Assembly: GCA_005878635.1 (NCBI GenBank)
Contig: VBLS01000110.1
Span: forward strand, 9,689 to 73,688
Reading direction: 5' to 3'
DNA: 64,000 bases
Source of the DNA: Methanobacteriota archaeon
GTDB lineage: Archaea; Thermoplasmatota; Thermoplasmata; RBG-16-68-12
Shown here: positions 29,021-37,580 of the stretch, one piece after another
Layout: each line of letters opens with the position of its first letter
How positions within the stretch are numbered: position 1 is the stretch's first letter
Notes under the pieces: model-generated
Seen by the model: only the letters and a program-made list of their open reading frames with translations
Told to the model about the DNA's origin: nothing
The model's database searches: none
Program-made: the position numbers and the translations under genes

Positions 29021-29947
29021 ATGGGTCTCCTCGACGATCTCTCGAAACGGGAGTCGAAGCCCGAATCCAAGCCCGAGCCCCCAATGGCGGGCCACGCCGG
29101 CGTCCGCCTCGACCTGCAGGAGGAGAAGGTCAGCCTCACCGCCGGACAGGCGAAGGAATTCACGATGGCGGTGACGAACACCGGGACGGAGGACGACACG
29201 ATCCGGCTCAAGATCGATCTCGTCTACCATTCCGAACTGCCCGATCCTCCGGAGTGGACCGTGAAGCTCTACGGGGTCGAGGACAAGGTCTGGGACGTGA
29301 CCTTCACGAAAGTCACCGAGAAGGAGTTCATGCTCATCGCGGACGGCCAGCGCGAGATTACGCTCTCGGTCACCTGCCCGAAAGGCGCCCGGTACGGGGA
29401 CCGCCTGAACGTCGTGGTGAACGCGATTTCCAAGGGAGATCCGGGAGCGTTCGACGCGAAGACGCTGAGCTTCAGCGCCCGCCAGGCGATCCTCGCGGTG
29501 AAGTCGTCCATCGGGCATGAGCGGGCGGTCGCCGATGCGATCTACGCGCGGGCGAGGGCCAAGGACGTCGGGGTCTTCTCGATCCTTGTGCCCGCGAACT
29601 TCCGCGGGTACGTGTACGTGGAGAGCATGAATCCGGACCGGCTCGAGGAGATCGTCCGAGGCCTCCGCCGGGCCCGCGGCGTCGTCAAGGGAGAGGGCGA
29701 GTCGACGGGCATTTCCTTCTCCGAGATCGAGGCCTACTTGACGCCGAAGCCAATCGTCAGCGGGATCATGGAAGGCGACATCGTCGAACTCGTCGCCGGG
29801 CCATTCAAGGGCGAGAAGGCCCGGGTGATGAAGATTGACGAGACGAAAGAAGAGATCACCGTCGAGCTCTTCGAGGCCATGGTCCGGATTCCGGTGACGG
29901 TGCGCGGCGACAGCGTCCGCGTCCTCCAGAAAGAGGAAGAGAAGTAG
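29021..29947 (+). CDS. spt5: transcription elongation factor Spt5 (NusG) with N-terminal extra domain
   Basis: The C-terminal half (about residues 155-305) is a standard archaeal Spt5, which binds the RNA polymerase clamp and supports processive elongation. The NGN domain starts AILAVKSSIGHERAVADAI and includes GYVYVESMNPD. The KOW domain contains EGDIVELVAGPFKGEKARV. The N-terminal half (about 25-150) is an added beta-sandwich-like domain with LTAGQAKEFTMAVTNTGTEDD and ADGQREITLSV, resembling NEW3/Ig-like domains usually seen in surface proteins. Typical archaeal Spt5 is about 150 residues, so this is twice the length. The ATG is 4 bp after secE, and no stop or better start separates the two halves, so the fusion looks real. 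Confidence 0.9.
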   Translation: MGLLDDLSKRESKPESKPEPPMAGHAGVRLDLQEEKVSLTAGQAKEFTMAVTNTGTEDDTIRLKIDLVYHSELPDPPEWTVKLYGVEDKVWDVTFTKVTEKEFMLIADGQREITLSVTCPKGARYGDRLNVVVNAISKGDPGAFDAKTLSFSARQAILAVKSSIGHERAVADAIYARARAKDVGVFSILVPANFRGYVYVESMNPDRLEEIVRGLRRARGVVKGEGESTGISFSEIEAYLTPKPIVSGIMEGDIVELVAGPFKGEKARVMKIDETKEEITVELFEAMVRIPVTVRGDSVRVLQKEEEK

Positions 29948-30006
29948 GCCGCAGGTCGGAGCCTCCGCTCGGTCCATCGGGCCAGGTGCCATCGGTCAGT
30001 GTCCGA

Positions 30007-30016
30007 AACGTTTATG
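30007..30016 (+). promoter_or_regulatory. TATA-like element of rpl11
   Basis: AACGTTTATG lies about 45 nt before the GTG start of rpl11 in the 109-bp gap after spt5. It suggests rpl11 can be transcribed from its own promoter as well as by readthrough. Confidence 0.4.
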
Positions 30017-30056
30017 CCGGAACGCTCACTGCGACACGCCCGGAGGCCGGTCCATC

Positions 30057-30533
30057 GTGGAGAAACTCCAGGTCCTCGTCGATGGCGGCAAGGCGACGCC
30101 CGGTCCGCCCCTCGGACCCGCGCTCGGTCCGCTCGGCGTGAACATCGTCGAGATCCTCAAGGCGATCAACGAGAAAACGAAATCGTTCGACGGGATGAAG
30201 GTCCCCGTCACCCTGCTCGTCGACCCGAAGACGAAGACCTTCTCCATCGAGGTCGGGACGCCGCCGACATCCGCCTTGATCACGAAGGAACTGAAGATCG
30301 AGAAGGGATCGGGAGACCCCGGCAAGACTCGGGTCGGCAACTTGTCCCTTCCGCAGGCGATCCGGATCGCGAACATGAAGGCGGACGCGACGCTGGCGAA
30401 GACCCTGAAGGCCCGGGTCCTCGAGGTCGTGGGGACCTGCGTCTCGATGGGCGTGACGGTGGAAGGAAAACTCGCGAAGGACCTGTCGAAGGATATCCAA
30501 AGCGGAAAGTTCGACAAGCAACTCGCGGGCTGA
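30057..30533 (+). CDS. rpl11: large-subunit ribosomal protein L11 (uL11)
   Basis: uL11 binds the GTPase-associated region of 23S rRNA at the base of the stalk. The N-terminal domain has the proline-rich GGKATPGPPLGPALGPLGVN segment and the C-terminal domain ends SMGVTVEGKLAKD. Length (158) is normal for archaea. It begins with GTG. It belongs to the ftsZ-secE-spt5-rpl11 string, but the genes for L1, L10 and L12 do not follow; a convergent regulator gene starts the intervening block. Confidence 0.95.
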   Translation: MEKLQVLVDGGKATPGPPLGPALGPLGVNIVEILKAINEKTKSFDGMKVPVTLLVDPKTKTFSIEVGTPPTSALITKELKIEKGSGDPGKTRVGNLSLPQAIRIANMKADATLAKTLKARVLEVVGTCVSMGVTVEGKLAKDLSKDIQSGKFDKQLAG

Positions 30534-30573
30534 GTCCGGAGAGCCGTCGCCTTGTAAGTCCGTCGACCTCGAT

Positions 30574-31383
30574 TCACGATCGAGGCAGGACCCGTTTCCC
30601 CTTCGGCTCCGCGAGATCGAGAAGCATCGCCTCCAGTTGGACGCGGACGAAGTCCATGTCCCCGACCCAGAGACCCTGGAGTTTGTCCGAGACGAATTGC
30701 CCGTCTCGGTAGAAGGAGTTCAGGATGAACACCTCGTGGTCGCTCGGGAACACGTAGGTGTGCGCGAGTCGGGTCTTGGAAAGCGGGCGAGCCGGAAAAC
30801 GGAATTGGACGCGCACATTCCGGCTGAGGAGGCTCCCGAACTCCGCCAGGTCCGCTCGGTTGCTCTCGCTTAACACGACTCGCACGAGCCTACGCGAGCG
30901 CCCCAAAGCGTCGAAGAGCAGCCGAAGGATTTCCGGCGCCACCGGAAACGGGCTGACGCATAGGATCTGGTTGTCGCTCGAGAGGATGACCTCCCGCAGT
31001 TTGCGGCCGATCGATTCCGGTCCTTTGTAGATCCAGAGGTCCGCATCGGCCCCGCGGTTCTTGGGCGGGGGCGTCTCTTTCAGGCTGCCGACGACCTCGG
31101 CCGCGGCGAGGAGGTCGTCATGCCGCGACTGGCGCGCCTCTTCGCTGACGATTCGAGGCGCCCGGGCCCGATACCGATTTGGTCGCTCCTGGGAGACGTC
31201 GATCCAGCCCTTCGACTGGAGGGACTGCAGGACCCGATAGACGGCGGGGTACTGCACGCCGAGGAGCTGGCTGACCTGCTGGGCGGTCGACGGTCCGTGC
31301 TGGAGGAGGTGCAGGTATGCGTCCGCTTCCTTCCCCGTGAGCCCGAGCGTCTCCAGGGCCCGGACGGAATCCTCCTCCCTCAT
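30574..31383 (-). CDS. TrmB-family transcriptional regulator
   Basis: This archaeal regulator has an N-terminal winged helix (LGLTGKEADAYLHLLQHGPSTAQQVSQLLGV, about residues 10-75) followed by a sensor domain with the phospholipase-D-like fold found in TrmB proteins, which bind sugars or other effectors. Divergence from the APC permease gene and a perfect inverted repeat in the gap suggest it controls that gene and itself. The ATG at 31383 is preferred to the TTG nine codons upstream. A TATA-like CTTTTGTAC at about 31405-31413 on the minus strand lies about 25 nt from that ATG. The effector is unknown and may be the permease substrate. Confidence 0.85.
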   Translation of the reverse strand: MREEDSVRALETLGLTGKEADAYLHLLQHGPSTAQQVSQLLGVQYPAVYRVLQSLQSKGWIDVSQERPNRYRARAPRIVSEEARQSRHDDLLAAAEVVGSLKETPPPKNRGADADLWIYKGPESIGRKLREVILSSDNQILCVSPFPVAPEILRLLFDALGRSRRLVRVVLSESNRADLAEFGSLLSRNVRVQFRFPARPLSKTRLAHTYVFPSDHEVFILNSFYRDGQFVSDKLQGLWVGDMDFVRVQLEAMLLDLAEPKGKRVLPRS

Positions 31384-31422
31384 CGACTGCGTCACCGCGG
31401 ATTGGTACAAAAGGATTTGCGG

Positions 31423-31445
31423 GTTATCATTCCCCCGATGATAAC
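31423..31445. promoter_or_regulatory. perfect inverted-repeat operator between TrmB regulator and permease
   Basis: GTTATCAT and ATGATAAC, eight-base arms exactly complementary, are separated by seven bases (TCCCCCG). The repeat lies about 10 bp upstream of the probable regulator TATA and about 30 bp upstream of the permease TATA-like GGTTAAAAGAC (31475-31485). This is the expected place for autoregulation and for activation or repression of the permease. Confidence 0.65.
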
Positions 31446-31486
31446 TTGCCCAGGTCGCTTGGTTGGATTGCGACGGTTAAAAGACT

Positions 31487-33100
31487 ATGCGACAATCTTC
31501 TAATGGCATCCGAACCGTTTCCGCCTGCGGGGTTGAGGCGGTGGCGACAGGCGACGCGTTCGTACGGAGATCCTCAGGTCTCGTCCGGAACATCAGCGCG
31601 CGGGACGCGCTCATTCTGAATGTCATGTTCATGGCGCCCACGGCCATCTTCGTGTACGGCATCTGGGGCGCGGGTTCGTACCCCGGCATCAACCTCCCGG
31701 TGACGGCCCTCCTCGCGATTCCGATTAGCCTCGTGGTGGGACTGTTCTACGCCCTGTATTCCGTCGCGATGCCTCGGAGCGGCGGCGACTACATCTGGGT
31801 CAGCCGCACGATGCATCCGACGGTCGGGTTCGCGATCAACTTCTTCCTCTTCATCGGTTTGCTGAGCGTGGCGGGGGCCTATGTGCCATGGTTCACCCAG
31901 CTCGCCTTGGCGCCGCTCCTGTACTACAACGGCTTCCCGGGGCTCGCCACGACCGTTTCAACGAACGAGTTCACTTTCGTCGCGGCGATTTTCGTCTACC
32001 TGGCGATGGCCCTGATCGTCTCCCGCGGGGGGAAGGCGACCGCCCGGGCGCTCGAAGTCCTGTTCGCCCTGGTGTTCATCGGGCTCATCGTGTACGTGGT
32101 CACCCTGCTCGGAGTGGGCCACGATGGCTTCGTCTCCAACTTCAACCGACTGAGTGGAATGAACTATTCCGATTTCGTGACGGTCGGGGTGGGGGCGGGT
32201 TACGTCGGCGAGATCATCGGCGGGGCCACGGCCCTCGGGCTCGCCTTCACCTACATCAACTTCTTGGGATTCAATGCCACGATCTACGCGGCGGGCGAGA
32301 TCAAGGATGTCCAGAAGTCTCAGATGACCGCGATCCTCGGGTCCGTCGTAGTCTTCGGCATCATCACGTTCGTGGCGTACGCGGTCACCGACTTCGTTAT
32401 GGGCGGCGCGTTCATCCAGGGGGCTGGCTCGATTTTTGCGGGGACGGGCAGCTCCAGCCTGCCGTACCCGCCGTACATGACGATCTTGTTCCGGTACGCT
32501 ACGGATAGTGTGTGGGTCTTCAACATCGTGATGATCGGATGGACGGCGATGGTGTTGGCGGCCATCCTCACCTATGTCGCCATCACGGTCCGTTTCATCT
32601 TCGCTTGGTCCTTCGATCGGGTGATCCCCGCAGCCTTCTCTCGGCTCGACCGGAAACACAACAGTCCCTATCTAGCCCTCGCCCTCGTGACGGTCGTCGC
32701 CATCATCCTCCAGTGGGCATGGCTCTACACGATCTTCCTGACCTTCTTCCTCTACCTTGTCTTCGGCTGGATGATCATGCAGATCATCGGCGCGATCTCC
32801 GCGTTCCTCCTCCCCTCGCGGCGGAAGGACGTGTGGGACCGGGCGCCCGCGATCGTCCGGGCGAAGATCGGGCCGATCCCCGTCTTGTACCTCCTCGCCA
32901 TCGCGACCGTTGGGCTCTCCGTCTGGATCGCCTGGGGGAGCCTCCCGATTTCCCTCGGCCAGTCCCTGAACCTGAGCATATTGGCCTTCACGGTGGGCCT
33001 GTTCGTCCTCGGAGGGATCATCCACATCGTCTCGTGGCTTTGGCACAACGCCAGAGGCATCCCGCTCAGCTTAGCGTTCAAGGAAATTCCGCCGGAATGA
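31487..33100 (+). CDS. APC-superfamily amino acid permease
   Basis: This is a 12-helix secondary transporter of the amino acid-polyamine-organocation superfamily, taking up an amino acid or related amine across the membrane. The first helix region (NISARDALILNVMFMAPTAIFVYGIW) and the following SGGDYIWVSR segment are typical of the family. The cytoplasmic tail after the last helix is short. The start is uncertain: a TATA-like element sits only 2 bp before the ATG at 31487, so a GTG at 31541 (18 codons in) would fit the promoter better. The regulator divergent from it and the phosphoesterase 16 bp downstream suggest a regulated uptake unit. Substrate is unknown; the formamidase-like gene nearby hints at an amide or nitrogen compound. 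Confidence 0.87.
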   Translation: MRQSSNGIRTVSACGVEAVATGDAFVRRSSGLVRNISARDALILNVMFMAPTAIFVYGIWGAGSYPGINLPVTALLAIPISLVVGLFYALYSVAMPRSGGDYIWVSRTMHPTVGFAINFFLFIGLLSVAGAYVPWFTQLALAPLLYYNGFPGLATTVSTNEFTFVAAIFVYLAMALIVSRGGKATARALEVLFALVFIGLIVYVVTLLGVGHDGFVSNFNRLSGMNYSDFVTVGVGAGYVGEIIGGATALGLAFTYINFLGFNATIYAAGEIKDVQKSQMTAILGSVVVFGIITFVAYAVTDFVMGGAFIQGAGSIFAGTGSSSLPYPPYMTILFRYATDSVWVFNIVMIGWTAMVLAAILTYVAITVRFIFAWSFDRVIPAAFSRLDRKHNSPYLALALVTVVAIILQWAWLYTIFLTFFLYLVFGWMIMQIIGAISAFLLPSRRKDVWDRAPAIVRAKIGPIPVLYLLAIATVGLSVWIAWGSLPISLGQSLNLSILAFTVGLFVLGGIIHIVSWLWHNARGIPLSLAFKEIPPE

Positions 33101-33116
33101 TCGGGAAGGACACTTC

Positions 33117-34076
33117 GTGCCGAAGCGGCTCCGCATTTTCTTCGCGACGGACATCCACGGCTCCGACGTCTGTTTCCGAAAATTCGTGAATGCGGCGGAT
33201 TTCTACGGAGCGAAGGTCCTGATCCTGGGCGGCGACATTACCGGGAAGACGATTACCCCGATCATCCAGACTCCGGAGGGAGGGTGGCGTGTGAAGTTCC
33301 TCGGAGAAGTGATCGAGGTTCGGAACCCGAAGCGTCTTAAGGAGGTCGTCGGCCGGATCGGGGAGGTTGGGTCGTATCCGTTGGTCTTGACCGCCAAGGA
33401 GTACGAGGATTTCCAAAACGATCCGGCGGGCGTCACAGCGGTCTTCGACCGCCTGATGCACGATTCCGTCGTCCGTTGGGTGCGCCTCGCGGAGGAGCGG
33501 CTTCGCGGCAAGGATGTCGAGATCTTCGTACAGCCTGGGAATGACGATACTTATGCGATTGACGACGCTTTGCGCGGATCCGACGTGGTCGTGAATCCGG
33601 ATGGGAAAGTCCTTGAGATTGCTGGCGGCCATGAGATGCTCAGCCTCGGTCTCGCGAACATGACTCCCTGGCAATGCCCACGCGACGTCCCCGAGGAAGA
33701 CCTGGAGGCGCGACTCGCTCGTCTGGGGGACTTGATCAGGCGCCCGGAGCTCGCCATCTACAATGTCCACGCGCCACCCTTCGGGACGGGCCTCGACCTG
33801 GCCCCTCGTCTTGACGCAACCCTCATGCCCAAGTTGGGCCCGGGCGGGCGCCCGGAATTGATCCCCGTTGGAAGCCGCGCCGTCGCCGGCGCGCTCCAGG
33901 CGAGGCAGCCTCTCTTAGGACTCCACGGTCACATCCACGAGTCGAAGGCGTTCGCGAAGGTCGGGACCACGCTCGCGATGAATCCGGGCAGCGAGTATCA
34001 GGAGGGCATCCTCCGCGGATTGCTGCTTGAATTGGACGGGAACCGGGTCCGCGACTATCTGTTCGTCCATGGGTGA
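33117..34076 (+). CDS. metallophosphoesterase
   Basis: This is a cytoplasmic calcineurin-like phosphoesterase with the canonical metal motifs: FFATDIHGSD (residues 8-17), LGGDITGK, PGNDDTYA and LGLHGHIHES. The His of the usual GNHD motif is Asp here (GNDD), a variation common in this branch. An insertion between the second and third motifs contains a charged helical region. It starts with GTG, 16 bp after the permease gene, and is almost certainly cotranscribed with it. Substrate is unknown. Confidence 0.84.
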   Translation: MPKRLRIFFATDIHGSDVCFRKFVNAADFYGAKVLILGGDITGKTITPIIQTPEGGWRVKFLGEVIEVRNPKRLKEVVGRIGEVGSYPLVLTAKEYEDFQNDPAGVTAVFDRLMHDSVVRWVRLAEERLRGKDVEIFVQPGNDDTYAIDDALRGSDVVVNPDGKVLEIAGGHEMLSLGLANMTPWQCPRDVPEEDLEARLARLGDLIRRPELAIYNVHAPPFGTGLDLAPRLDATLMPKLGPGGRPELIPVGSRAVAGALQARQPLLGLHGHIHESKAFAKVGTTLAMNPGSEYQEGILRGLLLELDGNRVRDYLFVHG

Positions 34077-34928
34077 CTAACGCACGACGGATTCGACGTC
34101 GTTCCACCACTGGCGCCCGGAGAGTCTACGTTCTCCCCTTCGCCACGATCGTGACTTCGGGGCCTTTTCGATCGCCTCCAGGAGAGTAGCAACGTGGCGC
34201 GACACCCGTTCGACCTCCGCGGGTTGGAGGAGTCCCGCCTCTCCGTATCGTCCGGATGCGGATCGGACCGCCTCGAGGTTGGCGGTGCCGTCCTTCCAGA
34301 AACCCCAGTCCTCGGCCAGGGTTTCCGTGATCCGCGCCATTCCGATTCCGCGAGCGGCGTCCCTCGGCGAGGGTTCATTCTCGAGGAGGAGCAACACGAC
34401 GTCTTTGAGGTCCTTCTCCGTAATCTGATGGATCTGAATCTTCGATAGCAGGAGGTCCGCAAGCGGCAAGGTCGGCGAATCCTCCTCCAGACAGCCTTGC
34501 CCGGGCCGACCGAGATCGATCGTGTGACTGAACTCCAGGCGGTCGAAGAACACGTCCACATGGTACCCCATCGACGGATGGGCGTACAGCAGGCGGTCCT
34601 TGCCGTGGAAAAGCATCGCCTGCGGATTCGACGTGAGGCCAAACCGATCTTCCAGCAAGGTCCGGACCTTCGCTCTCTCCACACCGTATGCGGCGAAGTC
34701 GAGGTCGGAGAAGAGGGCCCCGGCACCCCCAAGGCGGTTCAAACGCTCCGTCACCTGCCCCCGGTCCCCGCAGCGAAGATGAATCGCGACCGCTCCGAGC
34801 AGACGCAGGTGAATGCTGTGCTGCCGCGCCGCGTCCGTGATTGCCTTGGCCTCTCCCAGAAGCGTCTGGTCCGCGGCGTCCACCTTCGATGGATGGGACG
34901 TCTTCGAATGAACGTTGCGACGACCCAT
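34077..34928 (-). CDS. nucleotidyltransferase-fold protein
   Basis: This protein resembles stand-alone nucleotidyltransferase-superfamily proteins, including AbiEii-like toxins. The signature is GALFSDLDFAAYG (about residues 60-72), with paired Asp for metal, and a later third carboxylate candidate in YHVDVFFD. The C-terminal half is helical. It may transfer a nucleotide to RNA, protein or a small molecule, but no partner antitoxin is evident. The start ATG (MGRRNVHSK) is preferred to a TTG four codons upstream. It is convergent with the phosphoesterase (the two genes abut) and divergent from the formamidase-like gene with only about 40 bp between starts. Confidence 0.55.
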   Translation of the reverse strand: MGRRNVHSKTSHPSKVDAADQTLLGEAKAITDAARQHSIHLRLLGAVAIHLRCGDRGQVTERLNRLGGAGALFSDLDFAAYGVERAKVRTLLEDRFGLTSNPQAMLFHGKDRLLYAHPSMGYHVDVFFDRLEFSHTIDLGRPGQGCLEEDSPTLPLADLLLSKIQIHQITEKDLKDVVLLLLENEPSPRDAARGIGMARITETLAEDWGFWKDGTANLEAVRSASGRYGEAGLLQPAEVERVSRHVATLLEAIEKAPKSRSWRRGERRLSGRQWWNDVESVVR

Positions 34929-34969
34929 AACATAATTCAACCCGATTCCATGGGACTGTGGGGCGGTCG

Positions 34970-35866
34970 ATGAGGCAGATATCGTTCGAGGATGGCATCA
35001 CGTACGTCTTCGGCCCGCACCTGGAGCCGGTCGCGACGGTCCGGTCCGGAGAGACGGTCGAGTTCGTCTGCCAAGATTCGTGCGGAGCGCAAATCCGATC
35101 GGAGGAGGACACGCTCGACCACCTGCAGATGGACCGCGTGAACGGGGCCACCGGGCCCGTGGCAATCGAGGGCACACACCCCGGGGATGCCATTCGGGTC
35201 CGGATTCGAGACATCCGCGTCGCAGCAACCGGATTTCAGTCGATCGTGTCATCCTATGGAGTCCTCGGACAGGAGGTGCGGGGGTCGCGCACCAAGATGA
35301 TCCCGATTCGGGATGGAAAGGCCGTTTTTTCCAAAGGCATTCGGCTTCCGATCCGGCCGCACGTCGGCACGATCGGAGTCGCACCCGCATCCCAGGAGTG
35401 GACGACGTTCTACCCGGGCGACCACGGCGGCAACCTGGACACGAAGGAGATCACGAAAGGGAATTCGGTCTACCTGCCGGTGTTTCAACCGGGCGGACAG
35501 CTGGCGATGGGCGACCTCCATGCGCTCATGGCCGACGGGGAGGTTTGCGTCACCGGCATTGAGATCGCGGGGACCGTCCGTGTACAGGCCGATGTCCTGC
35601 GGGGATACGGACTGCATCGGCCGATTGTCGAAACGCCGGAAGCTTGGTTGACAGTGGCAAGCGCTCCGACCTTGGATGAGGCGGCGAAGCTCGCCACGCA
35701 CGATGGGGTCGCCTTCCTCGCCCGCGGTACGGAGCTTCCCTGGGACGAGGCGTACATGCTCGCGAGCATCGCGTGCGACCTCCGGATCAGCCAAGACGTC
35801 GACCCGTGGAGGACGGCGAAACTCGTCATTCCAAAGAAGCTCGTCCCGCGCCTTCCAACGTCCTAA
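34970..35866 (+). CDS. acetamidase/formamidase family protein
   Basis: This belongs to the FmdA/AmdA family, which hydrolyses formamide or acetamide to ammonia and the acid. Conserved blocks are present: SGETVEFVCQDSCG near the start, ATGPVAIEGTHPGDAI (about residue 60), a HVGTIGVAP segment and GGNLDTKEITKGNSVYLPV with the following MGDLHALMADGEV. The ATG at 34970 is used; a GTG four codons upstream is possible. With the amino acid permease it could form a nitrogen-scavenging set. Such proteins are often annotated without proof of activity, so substrate is tentative. Confidence 0.88.
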   Translation: MRQISFEDGITYVFGPHLEPVATVRSGETVEFVCQDSCGAQIRSEEDTLDHLQMDRVNGATGPVAIEGTHPGDAIRVRIRDIRVAATGFQSIVSSYGVLGQEVRGSRTKMIPIRDGKAVFSKGIRLPIRPHVGTIGVAPASQEWTTFYPGDHGGNLDTKEITKGNSVYLPVFQPGGQLAMGDLHALMADGEVCVTGIEIAGTVRVQADVLRGYGLHRPIVETPEAWLTVASAPTLDEAAKLATHDGVAFLARGTELPWDEAYMLASIACDLRISQDVDPWRTAKLVIPKKLVPRLPTS

Positions 35867-35958
35867 GTGGCGCGGAGTAGATCGGCCTCGAAGGGAACGT
35901 CCGCGACGAGGCGAGATAAACGCAACGCGAACGCGTGGCGACTGGTCGCCTCCAGAAA

Positions 35959-35968
35959 CCTTATTAGG
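35959..35968 (+). promoter_or_regulatory. TATA-like element of rpl1 operon
   Basis: CCTTATTAGG lies 73-82 nt before the GTG start of rpl1, implying a leader of about 50 nt. L1 represses its own operon through a leader RNA site in several archaea and bacteria, and this leader is long enough for one, but I did not identify a specific structure. Confidence 0.4.
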
Positions 35969-36040
35969 TCCACGCTCTTTCGTCGCCTCCCCTTTGCAGG
36001 AGGCTGCATTGGCCGCTCGTACTGCAGGTGGCGATGTTCC

Positions 36041-36679
36041 GTGGCGGACAAGCATTCGGTCGAGACCGTCAAGAAGCTGCTCGAGGCGGCGAAGCCTCGC
36101 CAGTTCAAGGAGTCCGTGGAACTCGCCGTGAACCTTCGAGACGTCGATCTTTCGGTCCCCAAGAATCGGGTGGACGAGGAAGTCGTCCTGCCGAAGGGAC
36201 GCGGGAAGCCGATTCGCATCTGCGTCTTCGCCTCGGGTGAGTTAGCCCTGAAGGCGAGGAACGTCGCGGACCTCGTGATCCAGCCGCAGGAGATTGAGGA
36301 GTACGCGACCAACAAGCGGAAGGCACGCGGCCTCGCGCAGGCCTGCGACTTCTTCATCGCCGAAGCGCCTCTCATGCCCGTGATCGGGAAGCGCCTCGGC
36401 GTCGTCCTGGGGCCGCGCGGCAAGATGCCCCGGCCGGTCCCGCCTACCGCGGATCCGACGAACCTCATCACCGCGATGCGGAACACGGTCCGCGTGCGGA
36501 GCCGCGACAAGCCGACCCTCCACGCGGCGTTCGGCACGCGGGACATGCCTCTGGAAGACCTCGCCGAAAACCTCGACGCCGTCATGCGACGGCTCGTCGG
36601 GAAGCTGGAGCGCGGGCGGTTCAACATCCGGTCGGCCTACCTGAAGACCACGATGGGCCCGGCGGTGAAGTACCTCTGA
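36041..36679 (+). CDS. rpl1: large-subunit ribosomal protein L1 (uL1)
   Basis: uL1 forms the L1 stalk that helps release tRNA from the E site. The segment VGKLERGRFNIRSAYLKTTMGPAVKYL-like C-terminus and the domain II region GKRLGVVLGPRGKMPRPVPP are diagnostic. GTG at 36041 gives 212 residues, the normal size; the longer upstream frame has no L1 content and overlaps the promoter. rpl10 follows after 10 bp. Confidence 0.95.
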   Translation: MADKHSVETVKKLLEAAKPRQFKESVELAVNLRDVDLSVPKNRVDEEVVLPKGRGKPIRICVFASGELALKARNVADLVIQPQEIEEYATNKRKARGLAQACDFFIAEAPLMPVIGKRLGVVLGPRGKMPRPVPPTADPTNLITAMRNTVRVRSRDKPTLHAAFGTRDMPLEDLAENLDAVMRRLVGKLERGRFNIRSAYLKTTMGPAVKYL

Positions 36680-36689
36680 GGTGACGTCG

Positions 36690-37574
36690 ATGGCCCATGT
36701 CGCTCCTTACAAGAAGCAACTCGTCGACGACCTGGCATCCCGCTGCGCCCAAGCGCAGGTCGTTGGGATCGTGAACGTCCATGGGATCCCCGCCCCCCAG
36801 TTCCAAGCCATCCGCAAGAAGCTCTGGGGACGGGCGACGATCACCGTGGCCAAGAACAACCTGCTCCGTCTCGCGCTGGAACAGGCCAATACGAAGAAGC
36901 CGGACCTTGTGAAGCTCGGCGAGACGATCGAAGGCCAGACGGCCGTCGTCACCGCGGACATCAATCCGTTCCGCCTGTTCAAAGAACTCGAGGCGACGAA
37001 GACGCGGGCTCCCGCGAGGGGAGGCGAGGTCGCGCCGGAGGACTTGTGGGTGCGCGCCGGCGAGACGCCGTTCAAGCCCGGTCCGATCGTCGGGGAGCTG
37101 CAGAAGGCCGGCATCCCGGCGGCGATCGAACGGGGCAAGGTGACCATCCGGCAGGACAAGCTCCTGGTGAAGGCGGGGCAGCGAATCCCGCGGGACGTCG
37201 CCCAACAGCTCGCCCGGCTCGAGATTTATCCCCTCGTGGTCGGACTCGATCTTCGAGGCGCCTACGAGGCGGGCACGGTCTTCCGCCGCGATGCCCTCGC
37301 GATCGACGACCTGGTGGTCCGGAGCCAGATCGCCCAAGCGGGCCGTGAGGCCCTCTCCCTCGCACTGGCGGCGGCCTATCCGACGAAGCAGACGATCGGC
37401 CCGCTCCTGGCGAAAGCCCACGCACAGGCGCTGAACCTCGCGGTCGAATCGGAATTCCCCACGAAGGAGACGATCAAGCTCCTCCTGGCAAAGGCCCAGT
37501 CTGAGGCGCTCGCCCTGGCGTCCCGCATCCCCGGCGCGGCCGACGAGAAGCATCCCACGCAATCCGGATCATGA
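36690..37574 (+). CDS. rpl10: large-subunit ribosomal stalk protein L10 (uL10/P0)
   Basis: uL10 anchors the L12 dimers to the ribosomal stalk. The RNA-binding N-terminal domain has VAPYKKQLVDDLAS and the conserved LWGRATITVAKNNLLRLAL. Repeated Ala/Leu helices at the C-terminal side (PTKQTIGPLLAKAHAQALN, PTKETIKLLLAKAQSEALA) bind L12 dimers. The chain ends ADEKHPTQSGS and lacks the acidic GLGALFG-type tail that archaeal P0 usually shares with L12. ATG at 36690 is used rather than the GTG three codons earlier. Confidence 0.94.
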   Translation: MAHVAPYKKQLVDDLASRCAQAQVVGIVNVHGIPAPQFQAIRKKLWGRATITVAKNNLLRLALEQANTKKPDLVKLGETIEGQTAVVTADINPFRLFKELEATKTRAPARGGEVAPEDLWVRAGETPFKPGPIVGELQKAGIPAAIERGKVTIRQDKLLVKAGQRIPRDVAQQLARLEIYPLVVGLDLRGAYEAGTVFRRDALAIDDLVVRSQIAQAGREALSLALAAAYPTKQTIGPLLAKAHAQALNLAVESEFPTKETIKLLLAKAQSEALALASRIPGAADEKHPTQSGS

Positions 37575-37580
37575 TGATAC

